This document shows positions 1 to 6,471 of a stretch of 15,089 nt of DNA, piece after piece (positions within the stretch are counted from its first letter, which is position 1; each line of letters opens with the position of its first letter). Under the pieces are notes generated by a model. It was not told the origin of the DNA. It did no database searches and worked only from the letters and a program-made list of their open reading frames with translations. This stretch comes from Prevotella sp. Its GTDB lineage: Bacteria; Bacteroidota; Bacteroidia; Bacteroidales; Bacteroidaceae. Both the position numbers and the translations under genes were made by a program. Location: assembly GCA_017623335.1 (NCBI GenBank), contig JAGAPI010000140.1, forward strand, positions 1 through 15,089, read 5' to 3'.

Positions 1-764
1 AAAAGCTTCACAGAAACTATATCCGTATGTGTCTCGACCAGCTGAAGGACAGGGATAACGTGGTGCAGCTCACAAGCGACGAGTACACCGGTCCGCTGCA
101 CTTCACACAGTTCTGGCTGAAGACCGTGGAGGAGTGGGAGAGCGAGACGGGCAGTCACCCAATGATAGCATTGAGCTGCTGCAAGGATGCGCAGGACGCA
201 ATACTCGAAGACCCTATATATAATAAGGTGGTGGACATTATCGACATACGCTACTGGCACTACAACACCAAGGAGCTGTGGGCACCTGGAGCAGGACAGA
301 ACTTGGCTCCACGTCAGCACATGCGCAAATGGAAGGTTGGCAAGACTGGTTTTGATGAGGTTTACCGTGCGGTGAAGGAATATGCGGTGAAATATCCCGA
401 CAAGGCAGTGACCTATTTCGGTCAGCAGTATCCGGCATTCGGCTGGGCGGTGATGATGGCGGGCGGCTCATTGCCAAACATTCCTGTGAGCGATGAAGGT
501 TTCCTCGCTACGGCTGCCAAGATGCGCAATGTGACGGACGGCGGCAATGTATATAAGATGATTTCCGGCGACAATGGCGCAATAATTTATACCATGGGCA
601 ATGAGCCATACAGTGTAAAAATAACGGAAGGCAAATACCGTGTGAATACCATCAATGTGGCAAGCGGCGAGATTGTCCGCGGCAAAAAGACTATAAATAT
701 TGATGGCGAGTACACCGTTGCCACAGCGAAGCGCAATCAGGTGATTTGGCTTGAGAAGAAGTAA
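1..764 (+). CDS. C-terminal part of a secreted DUF6298-like glycan-active protein (5' end outside window)
   Basis: The reading frame is open from base 3, before the first ATG at 27, so the gene begins outside the window and about 253 residues are visible. The visible part has the look of the end of a TIM-barrel glycosidase: a run containing QLTSDEYTGPLHF, then WESETG, then the core strand VVDIIDIRYWHY. After that come RQHMRKWKVGK and a helix ending in YPDKAVTYFG. The last 90 residues look like a small beta domain (NGAIIYTMGNEPYSV to QVIWLEKK). I recognise the pattern as similar to DUF6298-type proteins of Bacteroidetes polysaccharide loci, from memory only; the substrate is not known. The nearby pectate lyase and arabinofuranosidase suggest a pectic or hemicellulosic substrate, which is inference. 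A terminator follows about 40 bp after the stop codon. Confidence 0.6.
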   Translation, partial: KLHRNYIRMCLDQLKDRDNVVQLTSDEYTGPLHFTQFWLKTVEEWESETGSHPMIALSCCKDAQDAILEDPIYNKVVDIIDIRYWHYNTKELWAPGAGQNLAPRQHMRKWKVGKTGFDEVYRAVKEYAVKYPDKAVTYFGQQYPAFGWAVMMAGGSLPNIPVSDEGFLATAAKMRNVTDGGNVYKMISGDNGAIIYTMGNEPYSVKITEGKYRVNTINVASGEIVRGKKTINIDGEYTVATAKRNQVIWLEKK

Positions 765-804
765 AAATGCTCATAATGATGGGATTTTCATGGAAAAGTA
801 TATG

Positions 805-840
805 AAAAAAACGGTTAGTCATAGTGAAATACCGTTTTTT
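805..840 (+). terminator. Rho-independent terminator after the first gene
   Basis: Arms AAAAAACGGT (806–815) and ACCGTTTTTT (831–840) pair perfectly over 10 bp with a 15-nt loop, and the 3' arm ends in six T. The A run on the 5' side means the hairpin could also act on the opposite strand. It separates the upstream gene from the sigma factor gene. Confidence 0.75.
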
Positions 841-843
841 ACC

Positions 844-873
844 ATTGCTTTTCCATATTATTGGATAATTTTG
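844..873 (+). promoter_or_regulatory. Bacteroidetes-type promoter of the ECF sigma factor gene
   Basis: A -7 box TAATTTTG (866–873) matches TAnnTTTG exactly. An ATTG at 844–847 lies 18 nt upstream, in place of the -33 TTTG. The predicted start of transcription is near 880, giving a leader of about 28 nt before the ATG at 908. It lies directly after the terminator of the preceding gene, so the sigma gene is probably transcribed on its own. Confidence 0.6.
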
Positions 874-907
874 CAGCAAATACGAACAAACAACCTAATT
901 AAGAACG

Positions 908-1402
908 ATGACAAATTTTTCAGAAATCTACGACAAACACGTTGACAATCTGTTCGCGTATGGATGTAAAATCACTCCAGATCGTGAGCTTGTCAAGGAT
1001 TGCATACAGGATGTGTTTGTAAAACTTTTCGCTAAGCGCGATGAGCTTGCCGGAATATCTAATATTGGGTCATACCTTATTATATCTTTGCGCAACCGTA
1101 TCAATGATGAATATCGCAGAACTTCGCGCATTGTTGGAGATGATGCCTCATCGGTGGGGTATGCTGCAGTCGAAGAAGACAATGTCAGCCTTGAGGCGAT
1201 AGAGGAAGAACAGAATATTCACAGCAGTTTGATGAAGAGCATCGCACGACTCTCGCCGCGCCAGCAGCAGATAATACACCTTTATTATATGGAGCAGCGG
1301 AAGTATGATGATATTTGTGATATTATGGGTATAAACTATCAGTCGGTGCGCAACCTGATGCACCGCAGCATTTCCAATCTCAGAAAATTTGTTGCCGTGT
1401 AG
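908..1402 (+). CDS. ECF-subfamily RNA polymerase sigma factor, no anti-sigma gene beside it
   Basis: The protein has 164 residues, normal for an ECF (group 4) sigma factor. Region 2 covers about residues 5–72, with the core-binding helix CIQDVFVKLFAKRDEL and the basic segment LRNRINDEYRR that in this family contacts the -10 element. An acidic linker (about 76–105) follows. Region 4 covers about 110–160: LSPRQQQIIHLYYMEQRKYDDI, then the helix-turn-helix IMGINYQSVRNLMHRSISNLRK, which would read the -35 element. Bacteroidetes ECF factors usually sit next to a FecR-type anti-sigma gene and a SusC/SusD pair; here neither is present and the next real gene is over 1 kb away. The gene is visibly richer in A+T than the enzyme genes around it. 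The regulon is unknown; control of the adjacent pectin genes is possible but untested. Confidence 0.92.
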   Translation: MTNFSEIYDKHVDNLFAYGCKITPDRELVKDCIQDVFVKLFAKRDELAGISNIGSYLIISLRNRINDEYRRTSRIVGDDASSVGYAAVEEDNVSLEAIEEEQNIHSSLMKSIARLSPRQQQIIHLYYMEQRKYDDICDIMGINYQSVRNLMHRSISNLRKFVAV

Positions 1403-1425
1403 ATAGTACAACCATGTATTATCAG

Positions 1426-1454
1426 CGTCATTAAAATGAAAAAACATAATGACG
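1426..1454 (+). other. Hairpin just downstream of the sigma factor gene
   Basis: CGTCATTA (1426–1433) and TAATGACG (1447–1454) form a perfect 8-bp inverted repeat with a 13-nt loop, 24 nt after the sigma stop codon. No T run follows, so it is not a standard terminator. It encloses the ATG of a 12-codon ORF (1436–1474) that I do not treat as a gene. It could stabilise the 3' end of the sigma mRNA or be a remnant of a lost downstream gene. Confidence 0.4.
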
Positions 1455-1480
1455 ATGTATATGACATGGTGTAAAAAAAG

Positions 1481-1606
1481 ATGAACAGAACAATTTGCCA
1501 GATTCCGGTATTGACAGCTGAGGAGAAATTGGCATTGAAAGTGAGAATAGCCGATGCGCTGGGACTGGCGGGAATTAATTCAACGATAGTTGATTTAAAT
1601 GTTTAG
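1481..1606 (+). CDS. Possible 41-residue small protein, unrecognised
   Basis: An ATG at 1481, preceded by an A-rich stretch typical of Bacteroidetes translation starts, opens a frame of 41 codons ending in TAG at 1606. The product starts MNRTICQIPVLTAEEKLALK and ends in a short amphipathic helix with a leucine/alanine/isoleucine face. It has no signal peptide or motif that I recognise. It lies 78 bp after the sigma factor stop codon, where an anti-sigma gene would normally begin, and upstream of a clear terminator at 1721–1748, so it may be on the sigma transcript. A frame this short in AT-rich DNA may be chance; a vestige of a decayed anti-sigma gene is equally possible. Confidence 0.3.
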   Translation: MNRTICQIPVLTAEEKLALKVRIADALGLAGINSTIVDLNV

Positions 1607-1720
1607 TGATAGACATAGGGTAAAAAATAATATATATTTGGTTTATAATTTATAAGATTGTGAGATTAAATATTTGAACGGTTGAGAGAGCTCAATGTTT
1701 TCAAATATTTTGTAACATGG

Positions 1721-1753
1721 AATCCGGATGTTGTGAAACATCCGGATTTTTTT
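1721..1753 (+). terminator. Strong rho-independent terminator
   Basis: AATCCGGATGTT (1721–1732) pairs perfectly over 12 bp with AACATCCGGATT (1737–1748) around a GTGA loop, a GNRA-type tetraloop, and is followed by a T run. Only the + strand has the T run. It most likely ends the sigma factor transcript, leaving a 3' tail of about 350 nt, or ends an unrecognised short transcript starting after 1402. Confidence 0.8.
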
Positions 1754-1807
1754 GTTTTATATTTGAATATATGATTTTGGGTGCTTTTGTACAGTTAACA
1801 TACGGAT

Positions 1808-1849
1808 AAAAAAATGCGAGCAATCGAAGATCACTCCCGGATTGCTCGC
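1808..1849 (-). terminator. Rho-independent terminator on the - strand
   Basis: On the + strand GCGAGCAATC (1816–1825) and GATTGCTCGC (1840–1849) form a perfect 10-bp stem with a 14-nt loop. Read on the - strand, the stem is followed by A and then seven T (1808–1814). There is no T run on the + side. It therefore ends leftward transcription, and the only leftward promoter seen nearby is at 2067–2097. Confidence 0.75.
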
Positions 1850-1914
1850 GTAAATGTGTTGTCTCTAAAAATCATTTTCTCTCTTGAAAATCCAAAACAA
1901 CAATCTTTACCTAA

Positions 1915-1950
1915 AAAACTAACCTAATGAATAACTTAAAACTAACCTAA
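1915..1950 (-). repeat. Direct repeats inside the candidate small RNA
   Basis: The 13-mer AAAACTAACCTAA (+ strand) occurs exactly at 1915–1927 and 1938–1950, a 23-bp period. Related CCTAA words recur near 1909, 1966 and 1991. On the RNA strand this gives five UUAGG motifs in a C-poor, single-stranded-looking region, a plausible repeated binding site for a protein or for antisense pairing. Confidence 0.6.
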
Positions 1951-2030
1951 ATACTAAACTTTAAAACCTAAAAACTACTAATCGAATTATCCTAATCAAA
2001 TCTTTTTTACCTTTAGACTATCCCTATAGT

Positions 2031-2066
2031 CAGTGTCATTTGGATTGTTATTTCCTTTTGACACTG
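2031..2066. promoter_or_regulatory. Inverted repeat at the start of the - strand transcript, possible operator
   Basis: CAGTGTCA (2031–2038) and TGACACTG (2059–2066) form a perfect 8-bp inverted repeat with a 20-bp spacer. The second arm abuts the -7 box (2067–2074) and would cover the expected start of transcription. Half sites of this length and position fit a repressor dimer; if instead fully transcribed they would form a 5' hairpin. Confidence 0.45.
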
Positions 2067-2097
2067 CAAAGGTACGACGATTTTTTCAACTACCAAA
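2067..2097 (-). promoter_or_regulatory. Consensus Bacteroidetes promoter on the - strand
   Basis: Read on the - strand: TTTG (2097–2094), a 19-nt spacer, then TACCTTTG (2074–2067). Both boxes match the -33 and -7 consensus fully and the spacing is ideal. Transcription would begin near 2061 and run left. No protein gene follows in that direction before the terminator at 1808–1849. Confidence 0.75.
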
Positions 2098-2475
2098 TAA
2101 TTTTAGACTTTTTCTCTAAAAATAAGGCTTATTGTTGACGTAAATCAATGATGTGTGCGAACACAATCGCGAAAAACACATATTTTTGCCCATTTTTGCA
2201 TCTTTTTGTTATTATATGGTCTGAATGTGTGTTCGCTCAACGATAAAGCTGATTTTTAGAACCCGCCAAAAGCAAAAACGGGTGATTGGCGTGAATATGG
2301 CAAAGGTGATGCTATATATATATTTAATGTTCGCGCGCGCGTAGTGTCCTGTCTTTTGTGAAAAAACTAAGAAATATTAAAACGTGGTGTTTGTGTCGGT
2401 ACATTTTTCCAGTTTTGCAGTCTACATTATAAATCAATGGCGAAGATTATAACTGAAACATAAAAACAAAAACAA
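2098..2475. other. Intergenic region upstream of the pectate lyase-like gene
   Basis: No protein gene is visible here. The region holds several short symmetric elements. GCGAACACA (2157–2165) and TGTGTTCGC (2228–2236) form a distant 9-bp inverted repeat. Two interleaved inverted repeats lie at 2261–2291 (ACCCG/CGGGT and CGCCAA/TTGGCG). An alternating TA tract (2313–2323) is closely followed by CGCGCGCGCG (2332–2341). These may be control sites for the lyase gene; none matches an operator that I can name. Confidence 0.4.
2394..2417 (+). promoter_or_regulatory. Weak candidate promoter of the pectate lyase-like gene
   Basis: CAGTTTTG (2410–2417) matches seven of the eight positions of TAnnTTTG, and a TTTG lies 16 nt further upstream, shorter than the usual 19–20. 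It would start transcription near 2424, about 50 nt before the ATG. It is the best match in the region but below consensus, as expected if the gene needs an activator. Confidence 0.3.
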
Positions 2476-4206
2476 ATGAAAAAACTATTTCTATTAGCAA
2501 CTGTATCATTGAGTGCTGCGAGCGCAATGGCGCAATATCCGCAGATTACCGATGAGGCAAAGGCAAAGTACGCCGCACAAAACAAAGAATGGACAGAACA
2601 TTCTGACTCGGCATGGGCGGTGGCATTTCCAATCGTAAAGAAAGAGGCTATGGAAGGTCGTCCATACGTGCCGTGGGCTTCACGTCCTTACGACCTGAAA
2701 CAGGCAAAGATTCCTGCATTTCCTGGTGCTGAGGGTGGCGGTATGTACACTTTTGGCGGACGTGGCGGCAAGGTTTACACCGTTACCAACCTTAACGACG
2801 ACGGTCCAGGCTCTCTGCGCTGGGCTTGCGAGCAGGGTGGCGCGCGCATCATCGTGTTCAATGTGAGCGGTATCATCATGCTGAAGACCCCTATCATCGT
2901 CCGTGCTCCCTATATCACTATTGCCGGACAGACCGCCCCTGGTGACGGTGTGTGTGTGTCGGGAGAGTCGTTCCAGGTTGACACTCACGACGTGATAATC
3001 CGTCACATGCGTTTCCGCCGCGGCAACACCCACGTTTGGAACCGTGAGGACTCTTTCGGAGGAAACCCTGTGGGCAACATCATGATTGACCACTGTTCAT
3101 GCGAATGGGGACTTGACGAGAACATCTCGTTCTACCGTCACATGTTCGACATGGGCGACGGCAAGCCCAAGCGCAAGGTGCCTACAGTGAACGTAACAAT
3201 CCAGAACACAATCTCCGCAAAGGCGCTCGATACCTATAACCATGCTTTCGGAAGCACTATCGGCGGCGAGAACTCTACGTTCATGCGCAACCTCTGGGCA
3301 GACAACACCGGACGTAACCCGTCGATAGGCTGGGGCGGCGTGTTCAACTTCGTGAACAACATCATCTACAACTGGGTGCACCGTACTGCCGACGGCGGCG
3401 AGTTCTCTACTATGAGCAACTTCATCAACAACTACTATAAGCCGGGACCGCTCACACCGAAGAACAGCAACGTGGGCTGGCGAATAGTTAAGTCGGAGAG
3501 CCGCAGCAACAAGCTCTTCCCGTTCAAGCAGTTCGGACGTGTGTATGCCACCGGAAACATCGTTGAAGGCTATGACGCAATAACAAAGGACAACTGGGCA
3601 GGCGGTATACAGACAGCCGACAAGGACGGTGACCTGAATGCCGACGAGCTGGCTATCATGCGCTCAAACGAGCCGTTTGAAATGCCTCACATGACCATCA
3701 TTCCGTCAGAGCAGACCTTCGACCGCGTGCTCGACAACGTGGGAGCAATGCTGCCTACACGTGATATCGTGGACGAGCGCATCATCAACGAGGTACGCAC
3801 CGGCGAGGCTTACTATGTGAAGAAGCTCCCGAAGGTGAATCCTTACGGTGACCTGTGGGGACTCAGTCCTAAGTCGCAGGCAGAGGACGGCACATTCAAG
3901 TACCGCCGTCTTGGCAACGACTCTTACAAGATGGGTATCATCACCGACCCGGCACAGATGGGCGGATGGCCAGAGTATAAGGGCGAGCCTTACGTGGACA
4001 GCGACAACGACGGTATGCCAGACGAGTGGGAGAAGGCAAACGGCTTAAATCCTAACGATCCTTCGGACGCAAACCAGGACTGCACCGGCGACGGCTACAC
4101 CAATATCGAAAAATATATCAACGGCATCAGCACAAAGCACAAGGTTGACTGGACTGACCTTAAGAACAACTACGACACGCTTGCCGGCAAGAAGTCACTG
4201 ATGTAA
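2476..4206 (+). CDS. Secreted pectate lyase-like protein (PL1-type beta-helix) with C-terminal calcium-loop module
   Basis: The protein has 576 residues with a clear signal peptide (MKKLFLLATVSLSAASAMAQ, 1–20). Residues about 80–330 are a right-handed beta-helix of the pectate lyase superfamily: FPGAEGGGMYTFGGRGG (82–98), VTNLNDDGPGSLRWA (103–117), the ladder VRAPYITIAGQTAPGDGV (142–159), HDVIIRHMRFRRG (171–183) and IDHCSCEWGLDENIS (204–218). HRTADGG (302–308) lies where PL1-type enzymes carry basic active-site residues. Enzymes of this type cleave polygalacturonate by beta-elimination, usually with calcium. The C-terminus (about 508–548) has DSDNDGMPDEWE and a second Asp-rich loop, like thrombospondin type 3/dockerin calcium loops common on Bacteroidetes lyases. 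It is exported to the periplasm or cell surface. The PL1 subfamily and exact substrate are not certain. Confidence 0.88.
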   Translation: MKKLFLLATVSLSAASAMAQYPQITDEAKAKYAAQNKEWTEHSDSAWAVAFPIVKKEAMEGRPYVPWASRPYDLKQAKIPAFPGAEGGGMYTFGGRGGKVYTVTNLNDDGPGSLRWACEQGGARIIVFNVSGIIMLKTPIIVRAPYITIAGQTAPGDGVCVSGESFQVDTHDVIIRHMRFRRGNTHVWNREDSFGGNPVGNIMIDHCSCEWGLDENISFYRHMFDMGDGKPKRKVPTVNVTIQNTISAKALDTYNHAFGSTIGGENSTFMRNLWADNTGRNPSIGWGGVFNFVNNIIYNWVHRTADGGEFSTMSNFINNYYKPGPLTPKNSNVGWRIVKSESRSNKLFPFKQFGRVYATGNIVEGYDAITKDNWAGGIQTADKDGDLNADELAIMRSNEPFEMPHMTIIPSEQTFDRVLDNVGAMLPTRDIVDERIINEVRTGEAYYVKKLPKVNPYGDLWGLSPKSQAEDGTFKYRRLGNDSYKMGIITDPAQMGGWPEYKGEPYVDSDNDGMPDEWEKANGLNPNDPSDANQDCTGDGYTNIEKYINGISTKHKVDWTDLKNNYDTLAGKKSLM

Positions 4207-4226
4207 TTTTTATTTATAAACCAAAA

Positions 4227-4271
4227 CAAGGCGCTCCCTTTTTAGGGGTGCCTTGCTTTATTATTTTTTTC
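4227..4271 (+). terminator. Rho-independent terminator between lyase and GH127 genes
   Basis: An imperfect stem (CAAGGCG-CTCCC at 4227–4238 with GGGG-TGCCTTG at 4245–4255, one bulge and G·T pairs) is followed by a T-rich tract containing seven consecutive T up to 4270. It ends only 4 bp before the preferred start codon of the next gene, so it may attenuate rather than fully separate the two genes. Confidence 0.65.
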
Positions 4272-4274
4272 AAT

Positions 4275-6350
4275 ATGGGAAAAAACATGATGGCTTTGCT
4301 TGCGCTTGCCTTGGCTGCAACCACTGCGACGGCGCAAAACGACGGTATCACAGATACCAAGAACAGCAAGTATGCTGTGATGAACTCCACTCCGCTGTCG
4401 GCCGTGAAATGGACAGGAGGTTTTTGGGGTGACTGGTTCGATGTGCTCAGCGGCACATCGGTGCAGAGCATGTGGGAGACATGGCAGAGCGACAAGTCGC
4501 ACGGTTTTCACAACTTCCTCGTGGCATCGGGCGAGAAGCGCGGCCGCCGTCACGGACCGCCGTTCCACGATGGCGACATGTACAAGTGGCTGGAGGGAGT
4601 GGCTGCGGTGTATGCAGTGAACAAGGACCCGGAGCTGGAAAAGATTATGGACCGCTTCATAGGCACTATCGTGAAGTCGCAGCGTGAGGACGGTTATCTG
4701 CACACGCCGGTGATTGTGGCTGAGCTGAACAAGCGCCTGCAGATGCAGGAGAGCGGCGAGGACAAAACCGTGGTGGGAACAGCCGTGGGCAAGGCGTCGG
4801 ACGGCGCGTTCGGCAACAAACTGAACTTTGAGACATATAATCTCGGTCACCTCATCACCGCTGGCATCATACACAAGCGTGCCACAGGCAAGACAACATT
4901 ATACGACTGCAGCGTGAAGGCTGCCAATTTTCTCTGCAACTTCCTCGACAACAATCCTGAGGAGATAGCAAAGAACGCCGTATGTCCGTCGCACTACATG
5001 GCGATGATTGAGATTTACCGCGCCACAGGCAATGAGCGCTACCTCAATGCGGCAAAGAAGATGATTGACATCCGCGGCAGTGTGCCCGACGGTACCGACG
5101 ACAATCAGGACCGCGAGCCGTTCCGCGAGCAATACACGGCACGCGGTCATGCCGTGCGCGCCAACTATCTGTATGCCGGCGTTGCCGACGTGTATATCGA
5201 GGACGGTGAGGAGCAGCTGATGAAAAACCTCACGTCGATATGGGACGACATCGTAAACCGCAAGATGTACATCAACGGTGCGTGCGGCGCGCTCTACGAC
5301 GGAACATCGCCCGACGGCACCGACTACAAGCCCGCCAATATTCAGAAAGTGCACCAGAGCTATGGCCGTCCCTATCAGCTGCCGCATTCAACCGCCCACA
5401 ACGAGACCTGCGCCAACATCGGCAACATGCTGCTCAACTGGCGCATGCTTCAGGCAACTGGCGAGGGAAAGTACTGCGACTTGGTGGAGAACTGCTTCTA
5501 CAACAGCATCATGCCCGGCATAAGCCTCGACGGCAAGCGCTATTTCTACACCAATCCGCTGCGCATGTCGGCAGACCTGCCCTATACGCTGCGCTGGCCT
5601 AAGGAGCGCACCGAGTATATCAGCTGTTTCTGCTGTCCGCCCAACACTCTGCGCACTCTCTGCGAGGCTCAGGACTATGCCTACAGCGTGGGCAAGCAGA
5701 CAATCTTCGTGAATATGTATGGCGCTAACGAGCTGAAGACCAGGCTCGACGGCATAGGCGACATCACCCTGAAGCAGGAAACCGACTATCCCTGGAACGG
5801 CACCGTGAAGATTAGCGTTGCCGGGCTGAAGGGCAAGAAGCAGATGGCTCTGAGCCTGCGCATTCCGGCTTGGTGTGACGAAGCCAGGGTGAGCGTGAAC
5901 GGTCAGGAGATAAAGGCAGCGGCATACAAAGGCTATGTTACCGTTGACCGCGTGTGGAAAAAGGGCGACGTGGTGACACTCGACATGCCGATGGAGACAA
6001 AGATAATGGAGGCTAACCCGCTGGTGGAGGAGAGCCGCGGTCAGGTGGCGGTGCAGCGCGGTCCCGTGATCTACTGTCTTGAGAGCAGCGACCTCAACGG
6101 CGTGAGCATCGATGACATTGCCCTGCCTGTGGATGCCAGGTTCACGGCAGTGGAGACAACCATAGGCGGCAGCCGCATGATGGCTCTTGAGACAACAGCC
6201 GTTAACCGCAGCGAGCAGTCGTGGAAAGGCACTCTCTACCGCAAGGTTGGCAAGAAGAAGGCTGACACCAAGATACGCCTCATCCCGTATTATGCCTGGG
6301 GCAACCGCGGCAAGAGCGAGATGACGGTCTGGATGCCTGCGGTGTATTGA
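4275..6350 (+). CDS. Secreted GH127-type beta-L-arabinofuranosidase (DUF1680)
   Basis: From ATG 4275 the protein has 691 residues and starts with a signal peptide (MGKNMMALLALALAATTATA). An in-frame GTG at 4248 lies inside the terminator hairpin and would put MPCFIIFFN before the signal, so I reject it. The central (alpha/alpha)6-barrel has the DUF1680 signature. HNETCANIG (375–383) supplies the Glu and Cys, and CFCCPPN (451–457) the Cys pair, of the zinc-bound cysteine site. In the characterised GH127 enzyme HypBA1 the equivalents are Glu338, Cys340, Cys417 and Cys418, with Cys417 as nucleophile. The end IPYYAWGNRGKSEMTVWMP is typical of the beta-sandwich tail. The form ETCANIG fits GH127 better than GH146. 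The likely role is release of arabinofuranose from pectic side chains or glycoproteins, complementing the lyase upstream. Confidence 0.88.
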   Translation: MGKNMMALLALALAATTATAQNDGITDTKNSKYAVMNSTPLSAVKWTGGFWGDWFDVLSGTSVQSMWETWQSDKSHGFHNFLVASGEKRGRRHGPPFHDGDMYKWLEGVAAVYAVNKDPELEKIMDRFIGTIVKSQREDGYLHTPVIVAELNKRLQMQESGEDKTVVGTAVGKASDGAFGNKLNFETYNLGHLITAGIIHKRATGKTTLYDCSVKAANFLCNFLDNNPEEIAKNAVCPSHYMAMIEIYRATGNERYLNAAKKMIDIRGSVPDGTDDNQDREPFREQYTARGHAVRANYLYAGVADVYIEDGEEQLMKNLTSIWDDIVNRKMYINGACGALYDGTSPDGTDYKPANIQKVHQSYGRPYQLPHSTAHNETCANIGNMLLNWRMLQATGEGKYCDLVENCFYNSIMPGISLDGKRYFYTNPLRMSADLPYTLRWPKERTEYISCFCCPPNTLRTLCEAQDYAYSVGKQTIFVNMYGANELKTRLDGIGDITLKQETDYPWNGTVKISVAGLKGKKQMALSLRIPAWCDEARVSVNGQEIKAAAYKGYVTVDRVWKKGDVVTLDMPMETKIMEANPLVEESRGQVAVQRGPVIYCLESSDLNGVSIDDIALPVDARFTAVETTIGGSRMMALETTAVNRSEQSWKGTLYRKVGKKKADTKIRLIPYYAWGNRGKSEMTVWMPAVY

Positions 6351-6357
6351 AAATTTT

Positions 6358-6418
6358 TCTCCCTATATATATAATATGTGCGCGCGTACATTAGTTTATA
6401 TATATAGGGAGACTTTTT
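6358..6418 (+). terminator. Very long terminator hairpin after the GH127 gene
   Basis: TCTCCCTATATATATAA (6358–6374) pairs perfectly over 17 bp with TTATATATATAGGGAGA (6396–6412), followed by CTTTTTG. The 21-nt loop contains GTGCGCGCGTAC, which can itself pair and lengthen the hairpin. It starts 8 nt after the stop codon. Confidence 0.8.
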
Positions 6419-6447
6419 GTATGTTATACACTTCAAATATAAGTTTT
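6416..6447 (+). promoter_or_regulatory. Candidate promoter of the unknown 235-residue protein gene
   Basis: TTTG (6416–6419), spacer of 20 nt, then TAAGTTTT (6440–6447), seven of eight positions of the -7 consensus. Transcription would begin near 6453, about 20 nt before the ATG. The -33 box is part of the T run of the preceding terminator, so the two signals overlap. Confidence 0.45.
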
Positions 6448-6471
6448 TAGAATTTAAAAGGCAGCAAGACA

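Larger units (their letters stand above)
1808..2061 (-). ncRNA. Candidate small RNA of about 250 nt, unassigned family
   Basis: A full-consensus promoter (2067–2097) and an intrinsic terminator (1808–1849) face the same way and bound a segment with no - strand ORF longer than about 14 codons. This is the layout of an independent non-coding transcript. Its 5' part has a perfect hairpin GACTAT–AGGG–ATAGTC (2016–2031). The middle (about 1865–2015) is almost free of C on the RNA strand, so it should be unpaired, and it carries UUAGG five times. The 3' end is the terminator hairpin. Length and layout suit a trans-acting or protein-binding RNA. I do not recognise it as 6S, tmRNA, RNase P, SRP RNA or a known riboswitch. 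Presence of the transcript is inferred, not shown. Confidence 0.5.

Noticed and set aside
2294..2310. Leftward promoter at CAAAGGTG near 2301
   Set aside because: The -7 box has a mismatch at the first conserved T and there is no proper -33 element at 19–20 nt; no gene or terminator requires it.
1403..2475. Remnant of an insertion sequence or prophage in the 1-kb spacer
   Set aside because: No transposase or integrase frame, no long terminal inverted repeats and no target duplication were found; the inverted repeats there behave as terminators and an operator-like site.
4248..4274. GTG at 4248 as start of the GH127 gene
   Set aside because: It lies inside the terminator hairpin and would place extra residues before the signal peptide; ATG 4275 gives a normal signal sequence.
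4242..4874. 210-codon - strand frame opposite the start of the GH127 gene
   Set aside because: It is antisense to conserved DUF1680 coding sequence; GC-rich third positions commonly create such frames.
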